Assembly: GCF_014201375.1 (NCBI RefSeq)
Contig: NZ_JACHDZ010000001.1
Span: 971,206 to 1,035,205, forward strand
Length of the DNA: 64,000 nt
Direction: 5' to 3'
DNA from: Tunturiibacter empetritectus
Lineage (GTDB): Bacteria; Acidobacteriota; Terriglobia; Terriglobales; Acidobacteriaceae
How positions within the stretch are numbered: the first letter of the stretch is position 1; every line of letters begins with the position of its first letter. This document shows positions 35,191 to 44,376 of the stretch, one piece after another. The translations under genes were made by a program, and so were the position numbers. The notes under the pieces were generated by a model. That model did no database searches. It saw only the letters and a program-made list of their open reading frames with translations, and was not told the origin of the DNA.

Positions 35191-36432
35191 TTAGATCTGA
35201 AGTCTTAGCTTCCATTTGGTAAGAAGTGATGCGAGAGCCAGGATCAATGCTGTAAAGATCAGGCATCTGAGTACGCCTGCGAAGCCGGAGTTAGCGTGCG
35301 CCGCAAAGTATGTGAAGCCACACGCGGATGCGATGAAGAAGTAAAAATCGGGGAGTAGATAGGTGAGAAGCGTGTTCTCGCCGGCTGGGCGCGTGAAGGC
35401 AGCCCAGCGCACTGCTCGCTTGATATCGCAGACCCAGTAGAGCAGCGTGAATAGCAGAACGCTGCAGCCGATGCTGTAGAGACACCAGGTTGGTGTGGCG
35501 CGGATCTTCGAGATGCCCAGGGGAGTTAGAAGCCATCCGCCAAGGAGCGTGATGCTGCCGAATGAGATGGCGGCGATAGATTTTTGTCGAAGGGTGGTCG
35601 ACCGGAGGCCGCGGCTATCTACAAAGATGCCCGAGGTGACGACGCCTGCCAAAGCGATTGAAGCCATGGCTCCGTTACCGAACGGCCAGAGGTAGAGGGG
35701 AGTGTGGCCCGGGAATGGGATCCACTTTGCGGTTGATGCGATGCAGAGGGCCGTCATGGCGATAAACCATGCAAGGGGTGCCCAGCGCCATCGGCGAGTT
35801 GCGATATATAGGATTGAGACGGCGAGGTAGGTGTATCCGAGTAAGCCAAGGATCTCTGGATAAGAGGTACTGATCCATGCGGCGTGTCCGTCGGGCATCG
35901 CTCTGCGAAAGATGACAAACATTGCGATCATCAATGCCAGACCCGAAAACCGCAGAATGCGAAATAGCGTTTTGTGGCGTTCGGATCGGTTGTATACGTT
36001 CCAATAAAGTACGGCACCGATGAGCGCGAGGATGGTCCATAGCATGGGATCGATCCCCATCAGCGAACGGCTTCCAAGCTCTGCGTTTGCGAGAATGAGG
36101 CCGAGGACGATCAAGGCAATGGTTCGAAGAATCACATGGAGCCAGAGAGCAGGCAGCGATGGGTTCTTACGAATGCGATGTTCGAGGGCGATAGGAATCG
36201 TCATCCCGAGGATGAATAAGAAAGCCGGGAACACCATATCGACGTAGGTCATGGCGTCGACCTTTGCGGGGGCGTGATAGTTCCACCAAGGAAGGCCCTT
36301 CACTTCGGCCAATTCGTTGACAAAGATCATGAGGGTCATCGTGAGCCCGCGAAAGATGTCGATGGATGCGACGCGGCTGGCACGGGCTGAACTGGTCGCG
36401 GTCGTCAGGGGCAGTTCTATTGTTGAATTCAT
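35191..36432 (-). CDS. NagX/DUF5009 membrane protein (heparan N-acetyltransferase-like)
   Basis: A 413-residue inner-membrane protein with about 10-11 helices. The signature RVASIDIFRGLTMTLMIFVNE and the PFPAFLF-like VDMVFPAFLFILGMTIPIALEHR match the NagX/HGSNAT (acyltransferase 3-related) family, which transfers acetyl groups to terminal glucosamine. Its start overlaps the chitinase stop by 4 nt, so the two are translationally coupled. In chitin-degrading bacteria NagX lies with N-acetylglucosamine genes. Assigning acetylation of glucosamine ends here is inference. Confidence 0.85.
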   Translation of the reverse strand: MNSTIELPLTTATSSARASRVASIDIFRGLTMTLMIFVNELAEVKGLPWWNYHAPAKVDAMTYVDMVFPAFLFILGMTIPIALEHRIRKNPSLPALWLHVILRTIALIVLGLILANAELGSRSLMGIDPMLWTILALIGAVLYWNVYNRSERHKTLFRILRFSGLALMIAMFVIFRRAMPDGHAAWISTSYPEILGLLGYTYLAVSILYIATRRWRWAPLAWFIAMTALCIASTAKWIPFPGHTPLYLWPFGNGAMASIALAGVVTSGIFVDSRGLRSTTLRQKSIAAISFGSITLLGGWLLTPLGISKIRATPTWCLYSIGCSVLLFTLLYWVCDIKRAVRWAAFTRPAGENTLLTYLLPDFYFFIASACGFTYFAAHANSGFAGVLRCLIFTALILALASLLTKWKLRLQI

Positions 36433-37631
36433 TTGGACTCCGTTGCCGTTGCAGGATGAGGCTGAAGACCGGTGTTGATCGAATCTAAGAGAGCGTTGGC
36501 AGAATCGCCGGAGTACTCCCAGAACATGACGCCGGCTAGCTTGTGATCAAGCACGTACTCACATTTCTTCTTTAGCGATTCAGGATCTTCATACGATATG
36601 AAGGTCTGCGTATCCGGATTGTAGAGATACGGAGCAGAAGCTTGCGCATCCCAGTACCGAATGTAACCGCTGGTCTCAAAGCTGGTTAGAGAGCTGTACG
36701 GGAGATAGGTGTTGGGGGCTTCCTTGCCCGGCTGAAAGAGTCCGTGGTTTTGATCGGGAACCTGAGTCCAGCTCTTTCCATAGAAGGGCGCTCCGAGCAC
36801 AAGTTTTTTCGCGGGCACGCCTGCGCTCTCGTACTCGTGAAGAGTACGGTCGGCAGAGATTTTTTTCGGATCGGCTGGATTGGTGAAGAGTGGCGCATGG
36901 TGTCCGGTGGTTTTGTCCCAACTCGGAACGTAGTAGTCGTAGGACATCAGGTTGACGGTGTCTACGTATTTTTGCACCTTGGCCATTTCAGTATGTTCGA
37001 GGAACTCTGTTGAAGCGCCGGTTGCGATAGACGTTACGAGGTGACGATGAAGTTTCTTCTCTTCGTGGTTGAATCGTACTCTCAGCTCTTTGAGTAGAAG
37101 AGTGTAGTTTTGCTTGTCCTCGGGCCGAAACCGATGATTGTCGCCGGACATTCCGGGATACTCCCAATCAATATCGAGACCATCCAGCTCGTATTTTTCT
37201 ATAAATTGGACTGCGCTTTCGATGAAGATCTTTCTGCGTTGTCTCGTAAGAGCCATATCGGAGAAGTTGCCCGACCATGTCCATCCACCAACCGAAACCA
37301 ATACGGTTAGAGACGGGTTGGTGTGTTTGAGAGCATTGAGGGCAGCGAAGTTTTCAGCGTCATGCGCGAAGCCCTCGACGATCTTGCCATTCTGTAGATC
37401 GGCAAAGGCGTAGTTGATGCGCGTCAACTTCTCTGCTGAGACTTCTCCGGGCGCGATGATTCTGTCTTTTGGAAAGATGTACGCGATGATCTCCTGCTTT
37501 TGTGTAGGAGATGCTGCAGCGCGTGAAGGGACAGGAGCGCACATAGATAGCGCCAGAATAATTAATCCCTGCGAGAGACTATGACATACTCTGAGTTTGG
37601 AAAAACCGTTGTGAATCTTCATGAATTTCAT
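36429..37631 (-). CDS. GH18 chitinase-like glycoside hydrolase
   Basis: A 400-residue exported glycosidase. A signal peptide (LIILALSMCAPVPSRAAA) precedes the GH18 barrel: INYAFADL, the sugar-site SVGGWTWSG and the catalytic motif DGLDIDWEYPG with acid Glu157. Later motifs VNLMSYDYYVPSWD and LVLGAPFYGKSWT also fit chitinases. It probably cuts chitin oligomers in the periplasm or at the surface. A 12-bp perfect palindrome (37641-37652) sits just upstream of the start. The alternative start at 37622 would remove three residues. Confidence 0.93.
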   Translation of the reverse strand: MKFMKIHNGFSKLRVCHSLSQGLIILALSMCAPVPSRAAASPTQKQEIIAYIFPKDRIIAPGEVSAEKLTRINYAFADLQNGKIVEGFAHDAENFAALNALKHTNPSLTVLVSVGGWTWSGNFSDMALTRQRRKIFIESAVQFIEKYELDGLDIDWEYPGMSGDNHRFRPEDKQNYTLLLKELRVRFNHEEKKLHRHLVTSIATGASTEFLEHTEMAKVQKYVDTVNLMSYDYYVPSWDKTTGHHAPLFTNPADPKKISADRTLHEYESAGVPAKKLVLGAPFYGKSWTQVPDQNHGLFQPGKEAPNTYLPYSSLTSFETSGYIRYWDAQASAPYLYNPDTQTFISYEDPESLKKKCEYVLDHKLAGVMFWEYSGDSANALLDSINTGLQPHPATATESK

Positions 37632-37640
37632 CCCAGATTG

Positions 37641-37652
37641 CTAACTAGTTAG
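37641..37652. promoter_or_regulatory. Candidate operator: CTAACTAGTTAG palindrome
   Basis: A perfect 12-bp palindrome located 10 bp upstream of the chitinase ATG, a suitable place for a repressor site. No second copy was noticed in the TonB or GntR upstream regions, so the binding protein is not assigned. Confidence 0.3.
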
Positions 37653-37716
37653 TGAGTTGAACTGACGACATTTAGAAACATTTTGAGGATTTGTCTGATT
37701 AGATACCAAATAGAAA

Positions 37717-37748
37717 GGGGCGGCGAAGTTCTTTCGCCGCCCCTTTTT
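37717..37748. terminator. Strong intrinsic terminator at the TonB receptor 3' end
   Basis: GGGGCGGCGAA (37717-37727) pairs perfectly with TTCGCCGCCCC (37733-37743) around a 5-nt loop, followed by TTTTT on the plus strand and, on the minus strand, TTTCTATTT. It ends the minus-strand TonB receptor transcript and separates it from the chitinase pair. Confidence 0.85.
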
Positions 37749-37768
37749 ATGAAATCGCCACCTCGACC

Positions 37769-40700
37769 TTAGAAGACGAACTTCAGTGCGAGTTGTATGT
37801 TACGGGGTTCGTTGACTGCGGTTGTGATCTGTCCGAACGAGTTGCCTGGGGTGGCGTTGTTGCTCGGCGGAGAGAGACTGACCATGTTGAAGGCGTTCAG
37901 GAAATCGCTGCGGAACTCGAGGTGGCTTCCTTCAGTGATTGCGAAGTCCTTCGAGAGGGACAGGTCAACCTGCTGGTAACTCGGTGCGCGTTCCGATCCA
38001 ACGGCGGCGCTGCCGAAGCTGAACGCACTCTGTGCGCTGTACGCGCAGACTCCATTGTCGGTGTCGTTGGCACAGGTTTGCGCTGAAGGATCCGTTCCGA
38101 ACCAGTTATGTGAGGTCCTTCCAACTACCTTCATGGGGCGAAGGTGATTGGCACGAGCTGCTCTTGCGTTGACTGAGGTGGAGTACAAGGCGTTGGAGTT
38201 TACCGTGATTGGGAATCCGGTATGGAAGCTCATAACCGTGCTGAACTTCCAGCCTCCGATGGCTTCGTCGGCAAAGCGGTTGATACCACTTGCAAACTGG
38301 CGCCCACGACCGAAGGGCAACTCATAATATCCGGAGACGGAGATGTTGTGGCGGGCATCGAAGAACTCCGGACCATAGTCGGCGCGTCCGCTGTATGCAT
38401 CCTGCCAGTAAGCGCTCTGAGAGTCGCCAGCGCCGCCGCTGGCTCCATAGTAGCCAAGGTTGTTGCTCAGTCCTTTGCTATAAGTCCAGTTGGCCAGAAA
38501 TTCGAGGCCATGATTAAGGCGACGACGTCCGGTTACCTGTAATGAGTTGTAGTTCATCACAGCTTCGGACTCTGTGAAGCTGATATTCGTAATCTGACTG
38601 AGGGCTGGGTTGAGAACCGACAGGGTTGTGATGGGTAGCGCGCAGTTGAGGCAGGCACGCTGATTGCCTTCGCGCGGATCCACAAGATGGTTGCCGTTCT
38701 GTCCGAGGTAAGCAACAGTGAGCGAAGTGAAGCTGTCGAGTTGATACTCCGAAGTGAGGTTGAACTGCTGGATGAGAGCTGGCTTTAGATTCTTCTGCCA
38801 TGCGCGAACGTTGCCGGCGTAGACAGAAGGATCAGCTGGCCGGTAGAAGCCCTGGGTGATTGCCAAGGGACCACCGTTGGCGCAGGGAAGACCGACGGTG
38901 CATGACGCGTCGACGAAGAAAGGCGGATTGAGAGTCAAGCGAAGATTTGCTCCTGTTCCTTCGAGGAAGTTCGTGATGCCATATCCACCGCGAAGAACAA
39001 ATTTTTCGTGGAGTGCCTCTGGCGACCAGGCGAAGCCGAGCCTGGGCATGAACCCTGCCCAATATGCGTTGTAGAGGGCGCGGGGTGCGCCATTGACGCC
39101 AGCATTCGTGATCGCACCAGTTGTTAGGTTGATGTTTGCCTGCTTGTTGTTGACTTCGGTATAGGGCTGGTCATACTCCCAGCGGAGGCCGAGGTTGACA
39201 GTGAGGTTGGAGCTGAGCTTGTAGTCGTTCTGCACGAAGGCAGCGTCGCGATATTGGCGCTGACCCCAGCGGCCGGTGAGCGCGCCCTGTCCCTCGTTCG
39301 TAACGCTGTCATGCAGAAAATCGTCGACCGAACTGTTGAAGTTGAAGAAGCCCAGTGTGCCGTCGTTTCCGGAGTAGTAACGATTCTCCTGGTAGCGCAG
39401 AACCTGCACACCGAGCTTTATCGTTTGCTTACCATGCTGCCAGGTAAGGTTGTCGCCGTACGTGTAGGCATTCACGATGCTGTCGCTGTCGATACCGCCA
39501 TAGGCGCCATTCCCGTCCTGAGTCGATGGTGCACCGATGTCATCGACAGTGCCGGAGTTTGGCCCGTTCCCGATTACAAGAGTGCTGAAACCAGGGACGA
39601 GCTGGGTTCCTGGTATGCCGAGCTTCGAGTTGCCGGTAACGCCCCACTTTCCAGAGACGTCGGTAGGCGTCTGGATATACCGTGTGCGGCCATAGCCGGC
39701 ACGTGCTTCATTGACAATGCTAGGAGAGAAGACATGCGTCCAGTTCACGATGAAGCCAGTGTAGGGATCGTTGTTATTGGTGGGGATATCGGTGGGCAGA
39801 GCGACTTTGGAGAAGCCGTCGTGTTCCCGTCCGATTGAGAAGCGGCCGGAGAGAGTGTCGCTATTGGTTGCGCGCCAGTCAATTTTTGCGTCGCCTTGAT
39901 CGTTCACGGTAGCCTGACCGGAAGAGCCAACATAGTTTACAGACGAATTTGCTGCTGGAGTCTTGTTCGGCAACGGGTAGATCTCGGGATGTGCGAAGAG
40001 GTAAATCGCTGCCGGATTGGTGATGTCGGTGCGAGCGCGGTCCGCGGCGGTGACGACCGTACGCTGCTCGACCGTGTCGCTATGCTGGCGTGCGCCTTGA
40101 TAGTCGACGAAGAAGAAGAGCTTATCTTTGATGACTGGACCGCCGAGGGTTCCACCAAATATCGCACGATTGATCGGAGGTCGTGATCCTGCGTTCCATG
40201 GGGATGCATTCAGGTTCTGGTTCTCACCGAAGAAGAAGGCGTTGCCGTGGAACTGATTGGTTCCGCTTTTGGTTACCATGACGACCTGGCCGCCGTTTGC
40301 GTTGCCGTACTCAGCGGTCGAGTTGCCTGTGATGATACGAACCTCGCCGAGCGCGTCGACGTTGGGGCTGTAGCCGATGTAGTTGTCGATTGCTTCGTTG
40401 ATATCGGCGCCGTCGAGCGTGTAGTTGTTGCCTTGCTCACGATTACCATTGACGAAGAATCCGCCGTTGTATTGACCTCGTCCGACGTTATCGAGAGCCT
40501 GCGGATTGGGTGAGATGGCTCCTGCTACCAGCAGTGTGAGCGAAGAAAAGTTGCGGCCCTGCAGAGGCAACTCTGTCGCTGCTGCTGCTGTGATCGTGTC
40601 GCCGGTAGTCGCGTTTTCGGTGTTCAGAATGGGAGCGGTGTCCGTGACGACGACGTTGCTGTTGGTCCCGCCGACCTTCAATGCTACGTTTACTCTGGCC

Positions 40701-41017
40701 TCTTGATCGACCTCAAGCGAAAAGGCACTTGTGCTTTGAGGAGAGAAGCTGGTGGACTCAACGGTGACCTTGTATTGTCCGATCTGCAAAAAATGGAGCG
40801 AGTAGATGCCGCTTGGATTGGTCACGGTCGGAGTGGCCACGCCTGTCAGGACGTTGGTGGCGGTTACCTTAGCACCCGCCACGACGGCTCCGGTTGGATC
40901 GGTCACGGTGCCAGTAATGGAACCGGTAATGGTCTGCGTGAAAGCTGGTAGACAGGTCACGATGACCAGCGCTAACGCTGAAAGACAACGGAAGCCGAAC
41001 TTGAGTCCTTTGTGCAT
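37769..41017 (-). CDS. TonB-dependent receptor, Oar/carboxypeptidase-regulatory type
   Basis: A 1082-residue outer-membrane protein. Signal peptide (CLSALALVIVTCLPAFTQ), then a carboxypeptidase-regulatory-like Ig domain (TGSITGTVTDPTGAVVAGAKVTA, about 30-115), a plug (LPLQGRNFSSLTLLVAGA, GGQVVMVTKSGTN) and a beta-barrel to the terminal aromatic residue (LALKFVF). This architecture is the expanded acidobacterial family used for polymer or oligosaccharide import with TonB. GGAGG lies 7 nt before the ATG. Neighbours (chitinase, NagX, GntR regulator, GH9) suggest chitin- or chitosan-derived sugars; the substrate is inferred. Confidence 0.93.
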   Translation of the reverse strand: MHKGLKFGFRCLSALALVIVTCLPAFTQTITGSITGTVTDPTGAVVAGAKVTATNVLTGVATPTVTNPSGIYSLHFLQIGQYKVTVESTSFSPQSTSAFSLEVDQEARVNVALKVGGTNSNVVVTDTAPILNTENATTGDTITAAAATELPLQGRNFSSLTLLVAGAISPNPQALDNVGRGQYNGGFFVNGNREQGNNYTLDGADINEAIDNYIGYSPNVDALGEVRIITGNSTAEYGNANGGQVVMVTKSGTNQFHGNAFFFGENQNLNASPWNAGSRPPINRAIFGGTLGGPVIKDKLFFFVDYQGARQHSDTVEQRTVVTAADRARTDITNPAAIYLFAHPEIYPLPNKTPAANSSVNYVGSSGQATVNDQGDAKIDWRATNSDTLSGRFSIGREHDGFSKVALPTDIPTNNNDPYTGFIVNWTHVFSPSIVNEARAGYGRTRYIQTPTDVSGKWGVTGNSKLGIPGTQLVPGFSTLVIGNGPNSGTVDDIGAPSTQDGNGAYGGIDSDSIVNAYTYGDNLTWQHGKQTIKLGVQVLRYQENRYYSGNDGTLGFFNFNSSVDDFLHDSVTNEGQGALTGRWGQRQYRDAAFVQNDYKLSSNLTVNLGLRWEYDQPYTEVNNKQANINLTTGAITNAGVNGAPRALYNAYWAGFMPRLGFAWSPEALHEKFVLRGGYGITNFLEGTGANLRLTLNPPFFVDASCTVGLPCANGGPLAITQGFYRPADPSVYAGNVRAWQKNLKPALIQQFNLTSEYQLDSFTSLTVAYLGQNGNHLVDPREGNQRACLNCALPITTLSVLNPALSQITNISFTESEAVMNYNSLQVTGRRRLNHGLEFLANWTYSKGLSNNLGYYGASGGAGDSQSAYWQDAYSGRADYGPEFFDARHNISVSGYYELPFGRGRQFASGINRFADEAIGGWKFSTVMSFHTGFPITVNSNALYSTSVNARAARANHLRPMKVVGRTSHNWFGTDPSAQTCANDTDNGVCAYSAQSAFSFGSAAVGSERAPSYQQVDLSLSKDFAITEGSHLEFRSDFLNAFNMVSLSPPSNNATPGNSFGQITTAVNEPRNIQLALKFVF

Positions 41018-41523
41018 TGCGTTCCTCCAAAGTAATTTCCGAGTGAGTTGCTTGTGCCTATGCGAGGTTTCGCGGTCGGCTTGTTCTGGCCCATCATGCT
41101 TGTCGCTAGAGATCGTATGTATTCCTTGGGGCAGGACTTAAGGGGTTCAGATTGTGTAAACGGTCCTACTTCGAAACGAAATGGCCGCGTTCGTCAGTTT
41201 TTGGTCTCTGTGAAGGCTGCCGCTTGCATTTCCTGAGAAAGCAGGAAGTGTTGTTTTGATCTGTGAATCAAAAAAAACGAAATTTGTTCAAAAATTGAAA
41301 TATACGGATGACGAATCGTATAGACAACTGTACTGAAGTGCAAGAGAAATTTTGATAAAGGTTTGGAATTCACTGAAATGAGCTGCATGCGGATGGAAGG
41401 TTTCGCCTACCTTTCGAAGATTCCCAGAAGATTCTTGACCCAAATGGCAGGGAACTAGACCCGGCGTTTCGTAACGGCTTCAGTAAATTGCAGATTCGCA
41501 ACTAATTCCATTCGCAGGCCCGG
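41018..41523. other. Intergenic region upstream of the TonB receptor
   Basis: 506 bp with no supported gene between the TonB receptor start and the GntR gene end. It is AT-richer than the flanks around 41260-41350 and contains the possible operator at 41317-41327. It should carry the receptor promoter; no -35/-10 pair stands out. Confidence 0.45.
41317..41327 (-). promoter_or_regulatory. Possible GntR/HutC-type operator upstream of the TonB receptor
   Basis: On the minus strand the sequence TTGTCTATACG resembles one good half (TTGTCTA) of the TTGTCTAGACAA-like sites bound by HutC/NagR regulators; the second half is poor. About 300 bp upstream of the receptor start. Weak evidence. Confidence 0.22.
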
Positions 41524-42300
41524 TTACTCGATCGTCGTTGTCGGGACACGGATGGAGGCACGGTAACGGTTACCGCAATAACGAGAACACGCTACTTCAA
41601 TTGGTATCTCTGCCGTCGTCATGATGACTCGGGAGATCGACAACATAACCGCGTTCTTCGGGATGGACAGCAGCTCCGACTCTTCCCTGGTTGCCGGCGA
41701 GGCCTCAAGAACTTCATCTGCCCAGGCAGCACGAACGCCATACTTGTCGCGAAGTACCTTGTAAAGCGACTCGGATGAGAAATCGGTTCGTTCGAGTCCG
41801 GGGTAGTGCTGCAAGGGGATATGTGAATCTTCAAGCGCCATTGGAGTTCCATCCGCGATACGCAGACGGCGGAGTTGCAGGATCGCCGAACCCTCATCCA
41901 CTCGAAGTTGTTCCGGGAGAGTTCCTGTTGCGAGCAGGATGTTTTGCTCGAGGAGTCTTGAACTTGGTATCATCCCTCGCCGCTTCATGTCCTCGGTGAA
42001 TCCCCTGAGGTGCATGATGTTCTTCTCCAGCTTGGGCCGGGTGACGTAGGTGCCTCGTCCTTTTTGACTGAGTGCGTAGCCTCGACTCTTCAGGTTATGC
42101 AGGGCCTGCCGTGCCGTCATTCGGCTTACCTGGTACGAACGCGCCAGCTCGTACTCCGAGGGGAGGCAATCGCCAACCAGCAGCTCGCCTGCTTGAATCT
42201 TTTCGATCAAAGCCTGTTGAATCTGGTAGTACAAGGGGATGAACCCGTCTTTATCTAACGGCAGGGGATGCGACGAGAATTGGGCCTCGGTGTCTTCCAT
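41524..42300 (-). CDS. GntR-family (HutC/UTRA) transcriptional regulator, NagR-like
   Basis: A 258-residue regulator. Winged-helix DNA-binding part at about 20-90 (IPLYYQIQQALIEKIQAGELLVGDCLPSEYELARSYQVSRMTARQAL) and a UTRA ligand-binding domain at about 105-250 (the region around LLEQNILLATGTLPEQLRVDEGSAILQLRRLRIADGTPMALEDSHIPLQHYPGL). UTRA regulators of the NagR/YvoA group sense phosphorylated amino sugars, fitting the neighbouring chitinase and NagX genes. GGAG lies 7 nt before the ATG at 42300; extending to 42483 adds a tail not found in the family. Divergent from the GH9 gene. Confidence 0.9.
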   Translation of the reverse strand: MEDTEAQFSSHPLPLDKDGFIPLYYQIQQALIEKIQAGELLVGDCLPSEYELARSYQVSRMTARQALHNLKSRGYALSQKGRGTYVTRPKLEKNIMHLRGFTEDMKRRGMIPSSRLLEQNILLATGTLPEQLRVDEGSAILQLRRLRIADGTPMALEDSHIPLQHYPGLERTDFSSESLYKVLRDKYGVRAAWADEVLEASPATREESELLSIPKNAVMLSISRVIMTTAEIPIEVACSRYCGNRYRASIRVPTTTIE

Positions 42301-42459
42301 GATGTCTCCTGGCCTGCTTTTTTCGCTTTTTTCTGGTTTAGAGATTAGTCGATGAGTATAGTCGTCCAGACAGGTTGAAAGTAAAGAGAAATCTGAAATT
42401 GCGGATCGCAACTCGCTGGGCGCTTGAATTTTGTCCCGTAGTTTTCGAGGAGAAGGAAG

Positions 42460-44310
42460 ATTAAATATTCGAAGATTAGCCATTCATGGGTAGGCTTTTT
42501 GTCCGGTTGCTTTGTCGGGGTGTTCCCCCTGACGGCGATGGGACAGCTAAATGTTGTGGTCGATCAGGTTGGCTATGAGACGCGGGCACCCAAGAGTGCA
42601 ATCGTGGTCGGGACCGGGCGGGATCATCCAGAGAAGTTTTTGCTGGTCGATACGGTAAGCGGCAAGGCTGTGTTGAGTGGAAGCCTGGTTCCCAATGGCC
42701 AAGTGAATTCGTGGGGCGGCCGTGTCTTTTGGACGGCAGACTTTTCCTCGTGGCGGGTCGTTGGCCACTATGCGGTTCAGATTCAGTCGACTGCCAGCGA
42801 AGTGCGTTCCTGTTCGTTCGATATCGATGACGATCTTCTCGAACGCAGTACGCTCTCCAATGTTGTCTACTACTTCAAAGGACAACGTGCGAGCGGCTTG
42901 ATGGATCGGGCGGATCGTCATCTTCCACTGCCTGTGGGCCAGCCAGGTTTTGTGGATGTTCATGGCGGCTGGTACGACGCGACCGGCGACTATGGAATCC
43001 ACCTTTCTCATCAAAATCCTACTTCCTACTTCAACCCTCAACAGGTGCCGCTGGTGGCCTGGAGTCTGTTGAAGAGTTATCGGGTTCTCGAAGCGCGCCA
43101 CGACGATAACTTCAGCGAGTACTTGCATCGAATGCTGGATGAGGGACTCTTTGGCGCGGATTTTCTGGTGCGAATGAAACGGCCGGGCGGTTCTTTCTTC
43201 GAGAGCATCAACGCTCCAGGAAAGGAGAAGCTGCCGCAGGATCGTGCCATCGGCAACCCTAACTGGCGAACGCAGATCAAGAAGAGTGCTTCGGACTCGA
43301 CCGAGCGCATACAGACTGCCGAGGGGCCGCATTCTTACGAAACGAGCTTTCGTGCGGGAGGAGGCATGGCCATTGCGGCTTTGGCGTTCGCCAGTACTAT
43401 GCCGATCGATGGAGATCTGCCGCGTACCGAATATCTTCGTGCAGCAGAGGAGGCTTTTCAGTTTCTAGACGCGCACAATCGTGAGTTGCTGAATGATAGA
43501 AAGGAGAACATCCTGGACGACTACTGCGCGTTGATGGCGGCTACTGAGTTGTATCGCGCAACCACGAAGGAGTCCTATCGACTGGCAGCGGATCGGCGAG
43601 CATTGCATCTGATGGAGCGACTTGCGACTGCTGAGGGGCGTCGTAATTTCTGGCGAGCCGACGATGGCTCGCGGCCTTACTTCCATCCATCCGATGCGGG
43701 TCTACCGGTGGTCAGTCTCCTCGAATACGCACAGATTGCCCTGCCTGATGCGCAGCAACATGTACGTAGCGTCGTGGAAAGATCGCTACGTTTTGAGCTT
43801 GGTGTCACATCGGAGGTCAACAATCCATTCGGCTACGCTAGGCAGCTGGTTCGTATGGGAGATGGAAGGGTCCGCAGCGCATTTTTCTTTCCTCATGACA
43901 CGGAGGCTGCGCCATGGTGGCAGGGCGAAGATGCTCGTCTGGCCTCGCTGGCAGCCGCTGCGCGCATGGCAGCTCCGCTCTTTGCTGACGACCCAGCCTT
44001 CCAGTCACAACTCCAGGAGTATGCCTGGAATCAGTTGCACTGGATCCTCGGGCGAAATCCGTTTGACGCCAGCATGTTGATGGGGAGCGGACATGGGAAC
44101 GCACCGTATATGTTCTTTCATTCTTATAAGTACACCAGCGCTCCGGGCTCGATCCTGAACGGTATTACTGCGGCTGCCGACGATGAAGACGGCATCGCTT
44201 TTAACGAGGGATATGCGGTGACGGGCAAGGACGAAGACTGGCGTTGGACCGAGCAGTGGCTTCCGCATGCTGCCTGGTATTTATATGCTGTCAGCCTTCC
44301 ACACTCTTGA
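42460..44310 (+). CDS. GH9 glycoside hydrolase, probable ATT start
   Basis: An exported GH9 enzyme (616 residues if started at 42460). An N-terminal cellulase Ig-like domain (LNVVVDQVGYETRAPKSAIVV) precedes the (alpha/alpha)6 barrel with GGWYDATGDYGIH (catalytic Asp region), WILGRNPFDASMLMGSGHG and TEQWLPHAAWYLYAVS (expected proton-donor Glu). No ATG or GTG opens the frame before the conserved region; TTG at 42499 would cut the signal peptide. An ATT at 42460, with AGGAG (42448-42452) 7 nt upstream, gives a good signal peptide: MKYSKISHSWVGFLSGC then FVGVFPLTAMG|Q. GH9 includes cellulases and exo-beta-glucosaminidases; next to chitin genes the latter is plausible (inference). Confidence 0.85.
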   Translation: MKYSKISHSWVGFLSGCFVGVFPLTAMGQLNVVVDQVGYETRAPKSAIVVGTGRDHPEKFLLVDTVSGKAVLSGSLVPNGQVNSWGGRVFWTADFSSWRVVGHYAVQIQSTASEVRSCSFDIDDDLLERSTLSNVVYYFKGQRASGLMDRADRHLPLPVGQPGFVDVHGGWYDATGDYGIHLSHQNPTSYFNPQQVPLVAWSLLKSYRVLEARHDDNFSEYLHRMLDEGLFGADFLVRMKRPGGSFFESINAPGKEKLPQDRAIGNPNWRTQIKKSASDSTERIQTAEGPHSYETSFRAGGGMAIAALAFASTMPIDGDLPRTEYLRAAEEAFQFLDAHNRELLNDRKENILDDYCALMAATELYRATTKESYRLAADRRALHLMERLATAEGRRNFWRADDGSRPYFHPSDAGLPVVSLLEYAQIALPDAQQHVRSVVERSLRFELGVTSEVNNPFGYARQLVRMGDGRVRSAFFFPHDTEAAPWWQGEDARLASLAAAARMAAPLFADDPAFQSQLQEYAWNQLHWILGRNPFDASMLMGSGHGNAPYMFFHSYKYTSAPGSILNGITAAADDEDGIAFNEGYAVTGKDEDWRWTEQWLPHAAWYLYAVSLPHS

Positions 44311-44376
44311 GTCAGGATCGTGTTCGCCGTTGATGCCTGATCTCTCCCACCGTCAGGCTAAGGAGTTTCAGGAGCG

